Positions 9,683 through 19,509 are shown, numbered from the stretch's first letter. The stretch: 64,000 nucleotides of DNA from JASGCP01 sp965263285 (GCA_965263285.1 CBDHHD010000004.1:186001-250000), one strand, 5' to 3'. Notes: generated by a model from the sequence alone, not told the origin. Made by a program: numbers and translations.

Positions 9683-10654
9683 ATGTCTATATTAATATAT
9701 ATTGATCAAGTAGAAAAAAAAATTAAATCTACTGCTCATGAATTAGTAAGTTATGGTATTGCTTTATCAAAATTGATGAATATTGATGCTCATGTTTTAT
9801 TGTTAGAAGAAACAACTGATTCTTTAAATTGGATAGATAACAAAGGAATAAAAAAGATAATACAGTCGAAAGATCTATTTACTTCATTTGATGCGTATAG
9901 GTATGCAAAGTCAATTGCATATGTTGCTGAAAAAACACAAGCAACCGTTGTTTTATTTTCGCACACACCTAATGGGAAAGCTTTGTCTGCAATGGTATCT
10001 GCTTTTTTAAAAGCAGGTTTAGCAAGTGCTGTTGTTGATTTACCTAGTAGTGTATCTCCTTTTATAATTAAGAAAACGACATTTGGAGGGAAGGCATTTG
10101 GACATCTTACTATTCATTCTTCTAAGAAGGTAATTTCTTTAAATCCTAATAGCTTTTCTGTTCAAGAAGTAAATGAGAATCAAACAGCAGAAAAAATATT
10201 AATGGATATTATACCTAGTGTAAGTAAAACAAATTTGTTAAAAAGAGAAATGATTAAAGGCGAAGTGCCACTTACAGAAGCAACGTTAGTAGTGAGTGGG
10301 GGTAGGGGGTTAAAAGCTCCTGAGAATTGGGGTATCATTATTGATTTGGCTAAAGCAATTGGAGCTACCACAGCATGTAGTAGACCTGTTGCAGATAGCG
10401 GATGGAGACCACATCATGAGCATGTAGGGCAAACAGGTATTCAAATAGCGCCTAATTTATATATTGCTATTGGTATATCAGGTGCTATACAACATTTGGC
10501 CGGTGTAAATCGTAGTAAGGTAATTGTGGTGATTAATAACGATCCTGAAGCTCCTTTTTTTAAAGTAGCAGATTATGGTATTGTAGGGGATGCGTTTCAA
10601 GTGGTTCCTAAAATAACACAGGCATTGTTATCGTTTAAAAAAGCCTTATTGTAA
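9683..10654 (+). CDS. etfA: Electron transfer flavoprotein, alpha subunit
   Basis: This 323-residue protein is the EtfA partner of the upstream gene. The C-terminal FAD-binding domain is clear: VVSGGRGLKAPENW (about residue 203), then CSRPVADSGW, GQTGIQIAPNLYIAIGISGA and NNDPEAPFFKVADYGIVGD. The N-terminal half is the less conserved nucleotide-binding-like domain. It is cytoplasmic and probably cotranscribed with etfB (11-bp gap). The start is the first ATG after etfB. Confidence 0.95.
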   Translation: MSILIYIDQVEKKIKSTAHELVSYGIALSKLMNIDAHVLLLEETTDSLNWIDNKGIKKIIQSKDLFTSFDAYRYAKSIAYVAEKTQATVVLFSHTPNGKALSAMVSAFLKAGLASAVVDLPSSVSPFIIKKTTFGGKAFGHLTIHSSKKVISLNPNSFSVQEVNENQTAEKILMDIIPSVSKTNLLKREMIKGEVPLTEATLVVSGGRGLKAPENWGIIIDLAKAIGATTACSRPVADSGWRPHHEHVGQTGIQIAPNLYIAIGISGAIQHLAGVNRSKVIVVINNDPEAPFFKVADYGIVGDAFQVVPKITQALLSFKKALL

Positions 10655-10667
10655 AAATATTGTTTTT

Positions 10668-12584
10668 ATGCGTCATATTTATGCTATTTCTTTAATAAGT
10701 TTTGTGTTTGTTTTTGTTTCATGTACGAAATATAGTTTGGATTATTCAAATCAAGTGCAATTTAATGTAGCTAGCCCTACAGCTAATGCTGTTTTAGGCA
10801 TGAAAACGAATATTCTTTTTTCTATACAAGGAATTAATAGGTCTGCTAGTTATACAATAAAAAGCGATAGCATATTGCAATATAAAAATGGGCAACGAAC
10901 AAATTCTTTTACATTTGTTGGCAATATTAATGACACCCTTACTTTTACGCCTACTGTATTAGGTGCCATAACTATTAATATTACCATAACAGATAATTCT
11001 TCGGGTGGCAGTTCAAGGAAGTTTAGTATCCCCCTTGTAGTATATAGTAGTTTTGCATTTAATATTTTCCCTAATACTACGGTTAATACTCCTCAATTAG
11101 TGCGTGTTAAGTCTCCTTATCCTATTCAACTTAATTTTATAGTAAGCACATCAAGTAATACTTATACATTAAGTTTTTCAGGTAATGATTCTATTCAATA
11201 TAATAATATGAGCTATGGTCCTAATAGTAAGAATATTCCTATTTTATTAGGGGGCAGTAATAGTGTTTCTATATCTATATTGCCTAATACAATTAACCCA
11301 AATGCAAGAGATACATTTATTGTTAGAAGTAAATTGCCACAAGATACTGTCACTAGTGTGTTTTACTATAATGTTGTTGATAATATTATTCTTACTACGC
11401 CTTTTACTAATGCACAGGCAGTTCCTTTGCAACCTATTTTTTCTTGGCAACCGGCAAACCCTAGCATAGGATCGGTGTCTTATAATATTTTGGCATCTAC
11501 ATCGTTGCCTATTTATAATAACACAGCTAATCGCATAAACAATACGCCTTTGCAGAACCCTTTAGATACATTTCGCACTAGCAATACGACATTTAGCCCC
11601 AATGTTAAATATTATTGGGAAGTACAAGCTGTTAATGGCTTAGGTACTATATTAGGCGAATCTGACATAGATTCATTTACTATCCGTCCTACTATTGTGT
11701 TTCCTACAGCAGGTGGTAGATCTGCTTTAGTGGGAATGGTGGATAATGGTAAATTATATTTTGTTGGTGGTTATAATAATAGCACTAACTATTTTAAAGA
11801 TATTCTCGTATACGATACAATGGTAAAGGCATTTGTTAGTCCTCAGCCTTCTTTATCTTTAAGCGTTCCAACAGCATTTGCAGGAGGAGTAGCGATTGGT
11901 AATAATTTGTATATAGCGGGGGGAAATAATGATAAAAATATTTTAAATGTTATAGCGCAAGTAAATATTGTTTCAGGACAAACATCAACTATTCCATTCC
12001 CTAATAATGTTAGCCCAAGGAGTGCATTAGCAGTAGCTGCTTTTGGATCAAAAATATATTTAATAGGTGGCATTACTACTAATTCTCCAATGGTGTTACT
12101 CAATACGATTGATGTGTATGACACTTTGACAAAAACCTTTGCTACGCCGTCTATTATATTACCTATAGGTCAAGTAAGCAATCTCGCTGCTGTAGTGAAT
12201 GATGCGAATATATATATAGCAGGAGGTATAATAAATAGTAGTAGTACGCCCACGGCAACAGTAAATGTATTAAATGCCAATTCTAATATATTTACTTCTC
12301 CTTCTTACATACTCCCTACAGCACGAGCATATTTAGGGGCTACCCAAGTAGGTACTAATCTATATTTTTCAGGTGCGGGTAGTAGCAACGACTTGGTAGA
12401 TGTTTTTAATACGCAAACAAAAATTTGGAGTCAGCTATCTCCTTTACCCTTACCAAGTGGAGGAAGAATAAATATGGCTGTAGTTTCTATTGGAAATCTT
12501 ATTTTCTTTGCTGGGGGTGAGAATAATGGCACTTATTTTAATCAAGTAGATGTTTATAATACAGCTACGCAACAATGGCAATAA
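10668..12584 (+). CDS. Kelch-repeat lipoprotein
   Basis: The N-terminus is a lipoprotein signal (MRHIYAISLISFVFVFVSC, lipidated Cys about residue 19), so the protein sits on a membrane. Residues about 20-330 look like beta-sandwich, Ig-like or fibronectin-like domains, including a repeated FTIRPT boundary. From about residue 350 there are six kelch motifs with G-x-LYFxGG cores (KLYFVGGYN, NLYIAGGNN, KIYLIGGIT, NIYIAGGII, NLYFSGAGS, LIFFAGGEN), enough for a six-bladed beta-propeller. The binding partner is unknown. It lies 13 bp after etfA and ends just before hisA, so it may be cotranscribed, although no functional link with the neighbours is apparent. Confidence 0.85.
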   Translation: MRHIYAISLISFVFVFVSCTKYSLDYSNQVQFNVASPTANAVLGMKTNILFSIQGINRSASYTIKSDSILQYKNGQRTNSFTFVGNINDTLTFTPTVLGAITINITITDNSSGGSSRKFSIPLVVYSSFAFNIFPNTTVNTPQLVRVKSPYPIQLNFIVSTSSNTYTLSFSGNDSIQYNNMSYGPNSKNIPILLGGSNSVSISILPNTINPNARDTFIVRSKLPQDTVTSVFYYNVVDNIILTTPFTNAQAVPLQPIFSWQPANPSIGSVSYNILASTSLPIYNNTANRINNTPLQNPLDTFRTSNTTFSPNVKYYWEVQAVNGLGTILGESDIDSFTIRPTIVFPTAGGRSALVGMVDNGKLYFVGGYNNSTNYFKDILVYDTMVKAFVSPQPSLSLSVPTAFAGGVAIGNNLYIAGGNNDKNILNVIAQVNIVSGQTSTIPFPNNVSPRSALAVAAFGSKIYLIGGITTNSPMVLLNTIDVYDTLTKTFATPSIILPIGQVSNLAAVVNDANIYIAGGIINSSSTPTATVNVLNANSNIFTSPSYILPTARAYLGATQVGTNLYFSGAGSSNDLVDVFNTQTKIWSQLSPLPLPSGGRINMAVVSIGNLIFFAGGENNGTYFNQVDVYNTATQQWQ

Positions 12585-12590
12585 TTGTTT

Positions 12591-13307
12591 ATGTATATTA
12601 TTCCTGCAATTGATTTAATAGAGGGTAAATGTGTAAGGCTTACCCAAGGAGATTATGAACAAAAAAAAGTATATGATACAAGTCCCCTTGATATGGCAAA
12701 ATACTATGCCGATTTGGGCATTACTCATGTACATATTGTTGATTTAGATGGTGCCAAAGCAAAGCAGGTAAGGCATCTTCATATCTTAGAGTCTATTGCT
12801 ATGCATACCCCATTGATTATTGATTTTGGTGGAGGGGTAAATGATATTAGTACAGCACAAAGTATTCTATCAGCAGGAGCTTGTTTTATTACCATTGGTA
12901 GTGTAGCTATCCAATCCCCTGATGTCTTGATGGAGTGGAGTACTGTTATTCCTCCTAATAAATGGATGATTGCTGCTGATGTTAAAAATGAACGATTGGT
13001 TACACATGCATGGCAACAGCAAACAACGCAATCTGTTTTTGATATGATTGCATATTTTGAGTCTCGTGGATTTCGATATTTTTTTTGTACAGATATTGCA
13101 AAAGATGGATTGCTCATGGGACCCTCTATACATCTATATAAAAAAATACGATCACAATTTCCTTGTATTTGTTTAATAGCAAGTGGGGGAATAAGTGTTA
13201 AAAAAGATATAGAAGACTTATCTTTGATTCCTATAGATGGCGTTATTATAGGAAAAGCCATCTATGAGAATAGAATTGATATATCACAATTAACTTTATA
13301 TTATTAA
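12591..13307 (+). CDS. hisA: ProFAR isomerase, histidine biosynthesis
   Basis: This TIM-barrel enzyme isomerises the ProFAR intermediate to PRFAR in histidine synthesis. The first strand is MYIIPAIDLIEGKCVRL with the catalytic Asp at residue 8, and the second catalytic Asp lies in CTDIAKDGLLMGPS. Phosphate-binding segments DFGGGV and IASGGIS are present. The ORF can be extended to a TTG at 12585, but the family starts at the ATG at 12591. The stop overlaps the ATG at 13307 of the next frame, suggesting coupling with hisF. Confidence 0.95.
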   Translation: MYIIPAIDLIEGKCVRLTQGDYEQKKVYDTSPLDMAKYYADLGITHVHIVDLDGAKAKQVRHLHILESIAMHTPLIIDFGGGVNDISTAQSILSAGACFITIGSVAIQSPDVLMEWSTVIPPNKWMIAADVKNERLVTHAWQQQTTQSVFDMIAYFESRGFRYFFCTDIAKDGLLMGPSIHLYKKIRSQFPCICLIASGGISVKKDIEDLSLIPIDGVIIGKAIYENRIDISQLTLYY

Positions 13308-13330
13308 TGATAACTATATCCTACCTTGGC

Positions 13331-14095
13331 ATGTCGGGTTTAACTAAAAGAATTATAGCTTGCTTAGATATTAAAGATGGAGCTACAGTTAAGGGGGTTA
13401 GGTTTGAGAATTTGCAACATGCTGGAAATCCTGTTGAATTAGGGGCATGGTATGCTGCCGAGGGAATTGACGAGTTGGTTTTTTTAGATATTACTGCTAC
13501 GCATGAAAAAAGAAAAACTATGAGTGCATTAGCAAGAGAAGTTGCTAAAAACATACATATCCCTTTTACAATTGGGGGAGGTATATCAAGTGTTAACGAC
13601 GTACAAGTATTACTTGCTAGTGGTGCAGATAAGATTTCAATTAATTCGGCGGCGTATAAAAACCCTAGCATGATTAGCCAGCTGGCTAAGGAGTTTGGAA
13701 GTCAATGTGTCGTAGTGGCTATAGATACAAAAAAAGAAGAAGACGGACATTGGTATGTATACTTGAATGGAGGGAGAATAAAAACAAATACAAAATGTAT
13801 AGATTGGGCAAAGCAAATAGCCGACTTAGGTGGGGGAGAGATTTTGTTAACATCTATGAATAACGATGGGACAAAAACAGGCTTTGCAATTGATATTACA
13901 AGAAGTGTGGGTAAGGCTGTATCTATTCCTGTTATTGCCAGTGGAGGTTGTGGCTCTTTACAACACTTTTATGATGTCTTTGTAGACGGAGAAGCAGATG
14001 CAGCGTTAGTTGCAAGTATATTCCATTTTAAAGAATTGACTGTTGCCCAAGTAAAGTGCTTTTTGTCAGATAAAGGTATTCAAGTAAGAAAATAG
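13331..14095 (+). CDS. hisF: Imidazole glycerol phosphate synthase, cyclase subunit
   Basis: This is the HisF half of the HisF-HisH synthase, making imidazole glycerol phosphate and AICAR from PRFAR. The TIM-barrel signatures are LTKRIIACLDIKDGATVKG with the first catalytic Asp, FTIGGGIS, ISINSAA, and LLTSMNNDGTKTGF with the second Asp, then IPVIASGGCG. The family normally starts one or a few residues before LTKRI, so the ATG at 13331 is chosen (254 aa). An ATG at 13307 overlapping the hisA stop (TAATG) would add eight residues and cannot be excluded. No hisH or hisI lies beside it. It converges on the GH2 gene with only 22 bp between. Confidence 0.93.
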   Translation: MSGLTKRIIACLDIKDGATVKGVRFENLQHAGNPVELGAWYAAEGIDELVFLDITATHEKRKTMSALAREVAKNIHIPFTIGGGISSVNDVQVLLASGADKISINSAAYKNPSMISQLAKEFGSQCVVVAIDTKKEEDGHWYVYLNGGRIKTNTKCIDWAKQIADLGGGEILLTSMNNDGTKTGFAIDITRSVGKAVSIPVIASGGCGSLQHFYDVFVDGEADAALVASIFHFKELTVAQVKCFLSDKGIQVRK

Positions 14096-14117
14096 AGATA
14101 GCTGTATTGTATTTCAA

Positions 14118-16565
14118 TTATTGATTATTTAACTTAATAGTAGCAGGCACTAAACCCTTGCTAGATACTTGTACGGTTACAGCACCTGGGTGGCTTGTGT
14201 TACTAATAGAACAAACAGCTTGACCACTAAACACATGCATGTGTGGTAGTTGAAAAGGCTCTAAAGAAATAGCATCTCCATTGCATAAAGTATGGAAATG
14301 CCCCTCTCCTGTAACAGTTACTTGAATATTAGAGGTATCTGTGGGACATAAATGCCCTTCTTTGTCTACAATGCTAATGGTAATAAAAGAAAGATCATCT
14401 ACTTGAGAATGCAAAGTGGTTTTATCAGCTTCTAATTTAATTTGATAAGGTGATCCTGCTGTATAAATAATGCTAGAGTCAACAGCCTTTTTATGATCAT
14501 TGTATGCAATTACTTTTATATTACCTGGGTGATAGATAACATTTTTCCACATAAATCTATAACGATTTTCTAAAGTTTTATTTGATAAGGTTTGAAATCC
14601 CATGCTTTTGCCATTTACAAAAAGTTGTAATAGAGGGTAAGATGAATAACAAAAAACAGGTATCGTATCGCCTTCTTTACCTTCCCAATTCCAATGAGGC
14701 AATAGGTGAAGTGTATGCGCTTGAGGGTTCCATTGTGTTCTATAAAGATAGTAACGGTCTTTAGGGATGCCTGCTAAATCAATAATTCCAAAATAGGAAC
14801 TATGAGATGGCCATACCCCTCCATAAGGTGTAGGTTCTCCTAAATAGTCAAACCCTGTCCATACAAATCCCCCCAATACAAATGATTTTGATTCTGCCAA
14901 GAAGTCTACATCAGGGATATTTGACCAAGGACAAGCTTCAATGTCATAAGAAGAAGATTGTAAGTCGGGATGCTTGAGACCTTTACCATATACTAATGGA
15001 AATTCATATATGCCTCTTGAGCTAACAGCTGAAGTTACTTCTGTAGCTAATAGGAAATCTTTTTTTATTTTTTTGAGGGCTTCTTCGTATCTATTTGCAT
15101 TATAATTAAATCCGGGTACATCTATATCAAGGGCAAGTTTGTTTTTAATAGCATTATCCATTTCATTGAATCCACAAGTTACTTTTCTGGTTGGATCTTC
15201 ACGATGGCATATATTTTGTAAGTACTTAAATGTATGATATCCATTAATAGAATCTCCTTGATCATATATTTCATTTCCAATACTCCACATAATAATAGAT
15301 GGGTGGTTTCTATCTCGGTCAATCATATTGCTTAAATCACGATCTACCCATTGATCAAAATATAAATGGTAGCCATTTGTACATTTAGCTATACGCCATT
15401 CATCAAAAGCTTCTTCTAATACTAAGAAACCCATTTTGTCGCAAAGGTCAATAAGTTCAGGGGTAGCAGGGTTATGGCTTGTACGAATGGCATTACAGCC
15501 CATGTCTTTTAATATACGCAATTGCCTTTCTAATGCAAATGTGTTTACTGCAGCACCTAAAGGACCTAGATCATGGTGATCGCATACGCCATATATTTTA
15601 ACATATTTTCCATTTAAAAATAGTCCTTTATTCGGCACTATGGATATGGTTCTAAGGCCAAAAACAGTAGAAGATTCATCAATGGACTGATTGTTTTTAG
15701 AGATTACGAAGGTGGCTGAGTATAAGTATGGATCATGAACATCCCATAAGTGAGGGTTAATAATTGTTAATTCGGTTGAAACGGTATCTATTACATTTTT
15801 AATGTTTTTATTACTAATAATATGCCCATCCATGTCTTTGATAGTGATGGAGCAACTTAAGCTACTATTTGATGGATTATCTATATGTGTGCGACATAGA
15901 ACAGATGCTTGTCCTTGTGATAGCTTTTTGGTGGTAATAATGGGAGACCAAATAGGAATATGAATGTTAGCATAACTAATAAGGTGAACATTTCTATATA
16001 AACCTCCTCCTGGATACCATCGACTAGAATTAGGCAAATTAGTTAATTGAACCGCTATAAGGTTATTTTGGTTAGGGTGCAAAAAACTACTAATATCTAT
16101 GGTAAAAGAACTATACCCATAGTGCCATAAACCTGCCAATTCACCGTTTATAAATATCATTGGGTTACTCATGGCACCTTCAAAAAAAAGTACAAATTTT
16201 TTGTTAACAGTATCTCCAATTGGGATATATGTTCTATACCATCCTGTGCCTACCCAAGGGAGCCCACCTGTATTTGTTATGTCCCATATTGTAGGAGAAA
16301 AATTGCTTTCATTATATAACGAATCGGCTAAATTGTCAGCTTTTTTATAGAATGGACCTTCTATTGCCCAGTCGTGTGGAATGGTAACTTCTTGCCAATA
16401 ACTATCATTAAAATCAGGTTGATTTACTTCTGGAGCAAATACATCGGCTTTAGCAAATTTCCAATTTTTTATAAGTTGGTCTGTTCTGTTTTTATTTTGT
16501 TGAGCAAAAGAAAAATAAGAAACAAAAATTACAAAAAAAGCAAGTACTATTTTATGATGGTGCAT
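14118..16565 (-). CDS. Secreted glycoside hydrolase family 2 enzyme, beta-galactosidase-like
   Basis: The 815-residue protein has a cleavable signal peptide (MHHHKIVLAFFVIFVSYFSFAQQ). It shows the GH2 order: jelly-roll sugar-binding domain (WAIEGPFYKKAD, YPGGGLYRNVHL), Ig-like domain, then a TIM barrel with IRTSHNPATPELIDLCDKMG, the acid/base Glu in MWSIGNE and the nucleophile Glu in LLATEVTSAVS. C-terminal Ig-like domains follow the GGFVWTGFDYLGEPTPYGG segment. It probably removes beta-linked galactose or a related sugar from polysaccharides in the periplasm or outside the cell; exact substrate cannot be read. The gene stands alone, convergent with hisF. Confidence 0.88.
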   Translation of the reverse strand: MHHHKIVLAFFVIFVSYFSFAQQNKNRTDQLIKNWKFAKADVFAPEVNQPDFNDSYWQEVTIPHDWAIEGPFYKKADNLADSLYNESNFSPTIWDITNTGGLPWVGTGWYRTYIPIGDTVNKKFVLFFEGAMSNPMIFINGELAGLWHYGYSSFTIDISSFLHPNQNNLIAVQLTNLPNSSRWYPGGGLYRNVHLISYANIHIPIWSPIITTKKLSQGQASVLCRTHIDNPSNSSLSCSITIKDMDGHIISNKNIKNVIDTVSTELTIINPHLWDVHDPYLYSATFVISKNNQSIDESSTVFGLRTISIVPNKGLFLNGKYVKIYGVCDHHDLGPLGAAVNTFALERQLRILKDMGCNAIRTSHNPATPELIDLCDKMGFLVLEEAFDEWRIAKCTNGYHLYFDQWVDRDLSNMIDRDRNHPSIIMWSIGNEIYDQGDSINGYHTFKYLQNICHREDPTRKVTCGFNEMDNAIKNKLALDIDVPGFNYNANRYEEALKKIKKDFLLATEVTSAVSSRGIYEFPLVYGKGLKHPDLQSSSYDIEACPWSNIPDVDFLAESKSFVLGGFVWTGFDYLGEPTPYGGVWPSHSSYFGIIDLAGIPKDRYYLYRTQWNPQAHTLHLLPHWNWEGKEGDTIPVFCYSSYPLLQLFVNGKSMGFQTLSNKTLENRYRFMWKNVIYHPGNIKVIAYNDHKKAVDSSIIYTAGSPYQIKLEADKTTLHSQVDDLSFITISIVDKEGHLCPTDTSNIQVTVTGEGHFHTLCNGDAISLEPFQLPHMHVFSGQAVCSISNTSHPGAVTVQVSSKGLVPATIKLNNQ

Positions 16566-16891
16566 TATGTAATAAAATTAGAATGTAAAAATATGATTTA
16601 TTTTTGAATTGCTTTTTTAAATTATTCAAATAGAAGGAGCAGGGTAGATAGTTAAAAAAAGCGTACAAATAAAAATGACAAAAATGATACTAAAAAAAAT
16701 AGTATAATGTGTTTTTTTAATTTCATTTTTTTTGCTAATTAAAATAGTATTAAAATATTGAATTAAATTGTTTATTTTCAATTAATTAAAATTAATAACT
16801 ATAATTAAATTTTTGTATTTTTATTTTTATTTTTATGTCTTTTTTGATTAAAATTTAAACATGTTAATTATTAGTTAAAATAAAAAATTAT
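16566..16891. other. AT-rich intergenic stretch, upstream regions of GH2 and WbqC genes
   Basis: This is the divergent gap between the GH2 gene and the WbqC-like gene. I see no ORF, RNA gene or repeat copy. An 18-nt string TTTTTGCTAATTAAAATA at 16729-16746 is identical to one at the cox subunit III promoter (37491-37508). The stretch is nearly pure A/T, so chance matches are likely. Confidence 0.5.
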
Positions 16892-17494
16892 ATGATTGAT
16901 TTACAATATTTTGGAAGTATTATCTATATTAAAAATTTGTATAGAAAAACATATATAGAAATTTTTGAATATGAGCCTTATAGAAATTGTAAATTTTTGA
17001 ATAAAAATTGGTTATTGGGCTCAAATGGCTTGCAGTTGTTATCCGTTCCTATTAAAGGCGGGAGGCATACAAATGATATATTAAAAGATGTGCAAATAGA
17101 TAACCATGAATCCTGGAAAAGAATGCACTGGCAAACCATTGTTTCTTTTTATAACCGTTCTCCTTTTTTTGAGTTTTATAAAAATGAATTGTCCTATTTT
17201 TTTCATACTGATTTTATATTTTTGTTAGACTTCATAGTGGGTATTTTTGAATGGTTAAAAGGAAAACTGCAGCTACCCATAGAAATAAAATTTTTATCTA
17301 TGAAGAAAATAAAAATCGGACATTTTGTCAGTATCGACGAAAAACCAAAAATGCTTAAAGAAGGTGAAAAAAAAATACTTCCTTATAATCAGATTTTTGA
17401 AGATAGAATAGGGCATTATATAAATGTAAGTATACTAGATTTGCTTTTTTGCGTAGGCGAGGTAGAAGCCAGAAAAATGTTAACAAAAAGCTAA
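16892..17494 (+). CDS. WbqC-like family protein
   Basis: The 200-residue protein matches the WbqC-like family as I know it: an initial QYFGSIIYI strand, the YRNCKFLNKNW segment (RNR-type motif), NGLQLLSVPIKGG, then WKRMHWQTIVSFYNRSPFFEFY. Members occur in polysaccharide or O-antigen clusters and as stand-alone genes in Bacteroidota; biochemical function is not established. The family usually begins at this first beta strand, so the ATG at 16892 fits. No surface-polysaccharide genes lie beside it here. The C-terminus (FCVGEVEARKML) is complete. Confidence 0.8.
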   Translation: MIDLQYFGSIIYIKNLYRKTYIEIFEYEPYRNCKFLNKNWLLGSNGLQLLSVPIKGGRHTNDILKDVQIDNHESWKRMHWQTIVSFYNRSPFFEFYKNELSYFFHTDFIFLLDFIVGIFEWLKGKLQLPIEIKFLSMKKIKIGHFVSIDEKPKMLKEGEKKILPYNQIFEDRIGHYINVSILDLLFCVGEVEARKMLTKS

Positions 17495-17873
17495 TAGCGT
17501 GTTTTTAGTTAAAATAGTCCGTGTGCATGTTGGTTTTTATTATGTTCTTTATTTATGTTGCATTAAGATAAAAAAAGGTAACTACTCGGGTAACTTAATG
17601 GATATTAATAGTTGAGTATAATCAGCTATTGGCTATAGAAAGTTTTTTGTCAACTTTATAAAAAAATGGTGTTAATTGTTATGAAGAATTAAAAAAGCTA
17701 TTTAGTCAGCCAGACTATTGTTTGATTTGTTAATACTTTTCATATCTTATTGCCTCAATAGTTATGTGGTTCTTGAAATACCCCTTAGTATTTGGATAAA
17801 AAAACTGTATCTATCCAATAATGGTGGCTATAGTTGGTGCATCAACTAAATCCATTGAGTAGTTACATTTTTA
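17495..17873. other. Intergenic region with possible coding relics
   Basis: No intact gene is present. On the minus strand, a frame interrupted by several stops begins MDLVDAPTIATIIG (about 17800-17845) and may be a decayed ORF, unidentified. A GTAACTACTC string at about 17579 resembles the inner end of the GGCTACATC repeat family. On the far side of the IS-like remnant, a short stop-bounded frame at 18657-18737 (VDPHTWDMAISSNILHDS) looks like the tail of a lost gene, also unidentified. Confidence 0.35.
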
Positions 17874-17970
17874 GTAGTGTCCAAAAAAGTGTGTAAAATA
17901 TGGTTTGAAACTGGCCTAAAAAATCGGTTGCAAAATGGCTTTTAAAAAACATAAAAATAAAGAAAGGGGC

Positions 17971-18404
17971 AAAATCTTTTTTTGAGGTGCTGGGGGGTAT
18001 TTGTGTTTTTGTAATTACTCAGGTATAGGTTCATCATTTATTTTTTATATCCTTTTCTTTCTTTTGTCTTGATACAAAAGAAAGAAACAAAGAAAAAATC
18101 AAGCCTGCAGATAAAGAGCTACAAAACTACGGCTCGCTACGCTAGCGAGAATGAATGGGAGGCGGTTAGGTATGAATCGTTATGATGAGCTTATCCATCG
18201 TGATCTTTTATGTACATACTTTATGCTCATCATAACGATTCATATATAAAAATTTCCGCCTCCACATTCTCGCTGGTCGCTTCGCTCACCTCGTTTTGTA
18301 ACGCTCTTTATCTGATGGCAGTCCTCATCAGATATTTCCTATTATTTCCATGTTTATATTTATTTAATAATCCATGCTTCCAGCACCTCAAAAAAAGATG
18401 TAGC
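17971..18404 (+). mobile_element. GGCTACATC repeat family, copy A
   Basis: This is a 434-bp non-coding palindromic element. The ends are inverted (TTTTTTTGAGGTGCTGG at the left; CCAGCACCTCAAAAAAAG at the right). Inside are a CTTTTGT-loop-ACAAAAG hairpin, a GCTCGCTACGCTAGCGAG palindrome, and two long arms of about 85 bp running from CAGATAAAGAGC to GATGAGC and back, separated by a loop of about 35 bp. It is nearly identical to copies C and E. The left tip is degenerate. It sits in the convergent gap between the WbqC-like gene and ubiE. Confidence 0.9.
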
Positions 18405-18449
18405 TATACTATCTAATTCTGAGGCAATTTGTTCTAATGTAACTTTCAT
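18402..18449 (-). pseudogene. N-terminal fragment of a probable transposase
   Basis: An ATG at 18449 (minus strand) opens the frame MKVTLEQIASELDSIA, which runs straight into repeat copy A. The frame then reads through the repeat terminus and stops. Position inside the inverted-repeat-bounded remnant suggests the start of its transposase, disrupted by insertion of the repeat. The family assignment rests on the inverted repeats, not on this short peptide. Confidence 0.4.
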
Positions 18450-18758
18450 AATTTATTGATTTAGATTTAAGGGTTATAAAATATTTGCAAATTATCTAAT
18501 TTTTTAAAAGCCCTTTTACACACTTTTATGAACACTACCTATAAAAATCATAGAATAGCATGGGGTAGATATGAAAGAAAATACTATAACACTTTTTAAA
18601 AATAGCATGGCTATTTTAGTGATCAATTATCAAATATAAAAGTGTAAACAATATGGGTACAAGTAGATCCACATACTTGGGATATGGCTATTAGTAGTAA
18701 TATATTACATGATAGCATTCCTATGTATATTATTTGACATAATTACAAGAGTATATCG

Positions 18759-19505
18759 TTATTTTATACCTATATAGATGGTGCATATTCCAAAAGTCAT
18801 TCTTTTTTGTTTAACTTGTAAAAAACCTATTTCTCTTAATACTTGTAAGAAGTTTTCTCCTTCTGGGAAAGCAATAGCAGAGCGAAATAGATACTGATAT
18901 GCTTTTTTATTTTTTGTAAATAGTTGTCCCCATAATGGAGCTATTCGTTGCATATAAAATGAATATATGGTTGTAATCAATGGATTGGAAGGCCTAGAGA
19001 ATTCAAGTATTGTAATAGGGCTATCTTTTTTTAGTACTCTATATAATTCGGATAGCCCTTTTTTTAAATCGGCAAAATTTCTTACACCAAAAGCAATGGT
19101 TACTGCTTCAAAATATTCATCAGGGTATGATATATGTGAGCAATCTTGTTCTTCAAATATAATAGCTTTAATATTTTTTTTCTCTTTTTTATGCTGTGCT
19201 ATTTTTAGCATTTCTTTACTTGCATCAATAGCAACAATTTGTTGCAATGCTAATTTTTTATGTAATAGAAAAGCAATATCCCCTGTGCCTGTAGCGGCAT
19301 CTAAAACAATTTTTGCATTTGACTTTTTAATGATAGTGATCATCCGTTTTCTCCATATTTTATCTATTCCAAATGTTAACCAAGTATTCATGAGATCGTA
19401 TCCTTTTGCAATATGATTAAACATATCGGACACTTGTGTTTGTTTATCTTTTTCACTTTCTATATCGGGTACAATATGATCATGTGAAAAATTCATTTTT
19501 TTCAT
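18759..19505 (-). CDS. ubiE: Demethylmenaquinone methyltransferase (UbiE/MenG)
   Basis: This 248-residue SAM-dependent methyltransferase performs the last step of menaquinone synthesis. The UbiE signature MFNHIAKGYDLMNTWLTFGID appears as MFNHIAKGYDLMNTW and following residues (about 28-48), then motif I VLDAATGTGDIAF, VTIAFGVRNF, and the C-terminal RSAIAFPEGENF region. With cytochrome oxidase genes nearby it implies menaquinone-based respiration. A TAATTTTG -7 box at 19510-19517 ends only five bases before the ATG, so the transcript may be almost leaderless. Confidence 0.93.
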   Translation of the reverse strand: MKKMNFSHDHIVPDIESEKDKQTQVSDMFNHIAKGYDLMNTWLTFGIDKIWRKRMITIIKKSNAKIVLDAATGTGDIAFLLHKKLALQQIVAIDASKEMLKIAQHKKEKKNIKAIIFEEQDCSHISYPDEYFEAVTIAFGVRNFADLKKGLSELYRVLKKDSPITILEFSRPSNPLITTIYSFYMQRIAPLWGQLFTKNKKAYQYLFRSAIAFPEGENFLQVLREIGFLQVKQKRMTFGICTIYIGIK

Positions 19506-19509
19506 GGTG

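Larger units (their letters stand above)
17874..18538 (-). mobile_element. IS256-like element remnant, interrupted by repeat copy A
   Basis: A 25-bp imperfect inverted repeat bounds this region: GTAGTGTCCAAAAAAGTGTG onwards at 17874-17898, and its complement at 18514-18538, with two mismatches. The GTGTAAAA inner end resembles IS256-family ends. An ATG 89 bp inside the right end opens a truncated frame. Nothing else of a transposase is left, and I found no target-site duplication. The body is occupied by repeat copy A. Confidence 0.5.

Noticed and set aside
12779..13261. 160-codon minus-strand ORF opposite hisA
   Set aside because: It is fully covered by hisA, which has all family motifs; a shadow frame.
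18210..18416. ORF of 68 codons (MYILYAHHNDSYIK...) recurring at 36286-36606 on the other strand
   Set aside because: It is the open frame across the inner arm and end of repeat copies A and C. In copy E the ATG is missing, and other copies are interrupted or changed, so it is not conserved as a protein.
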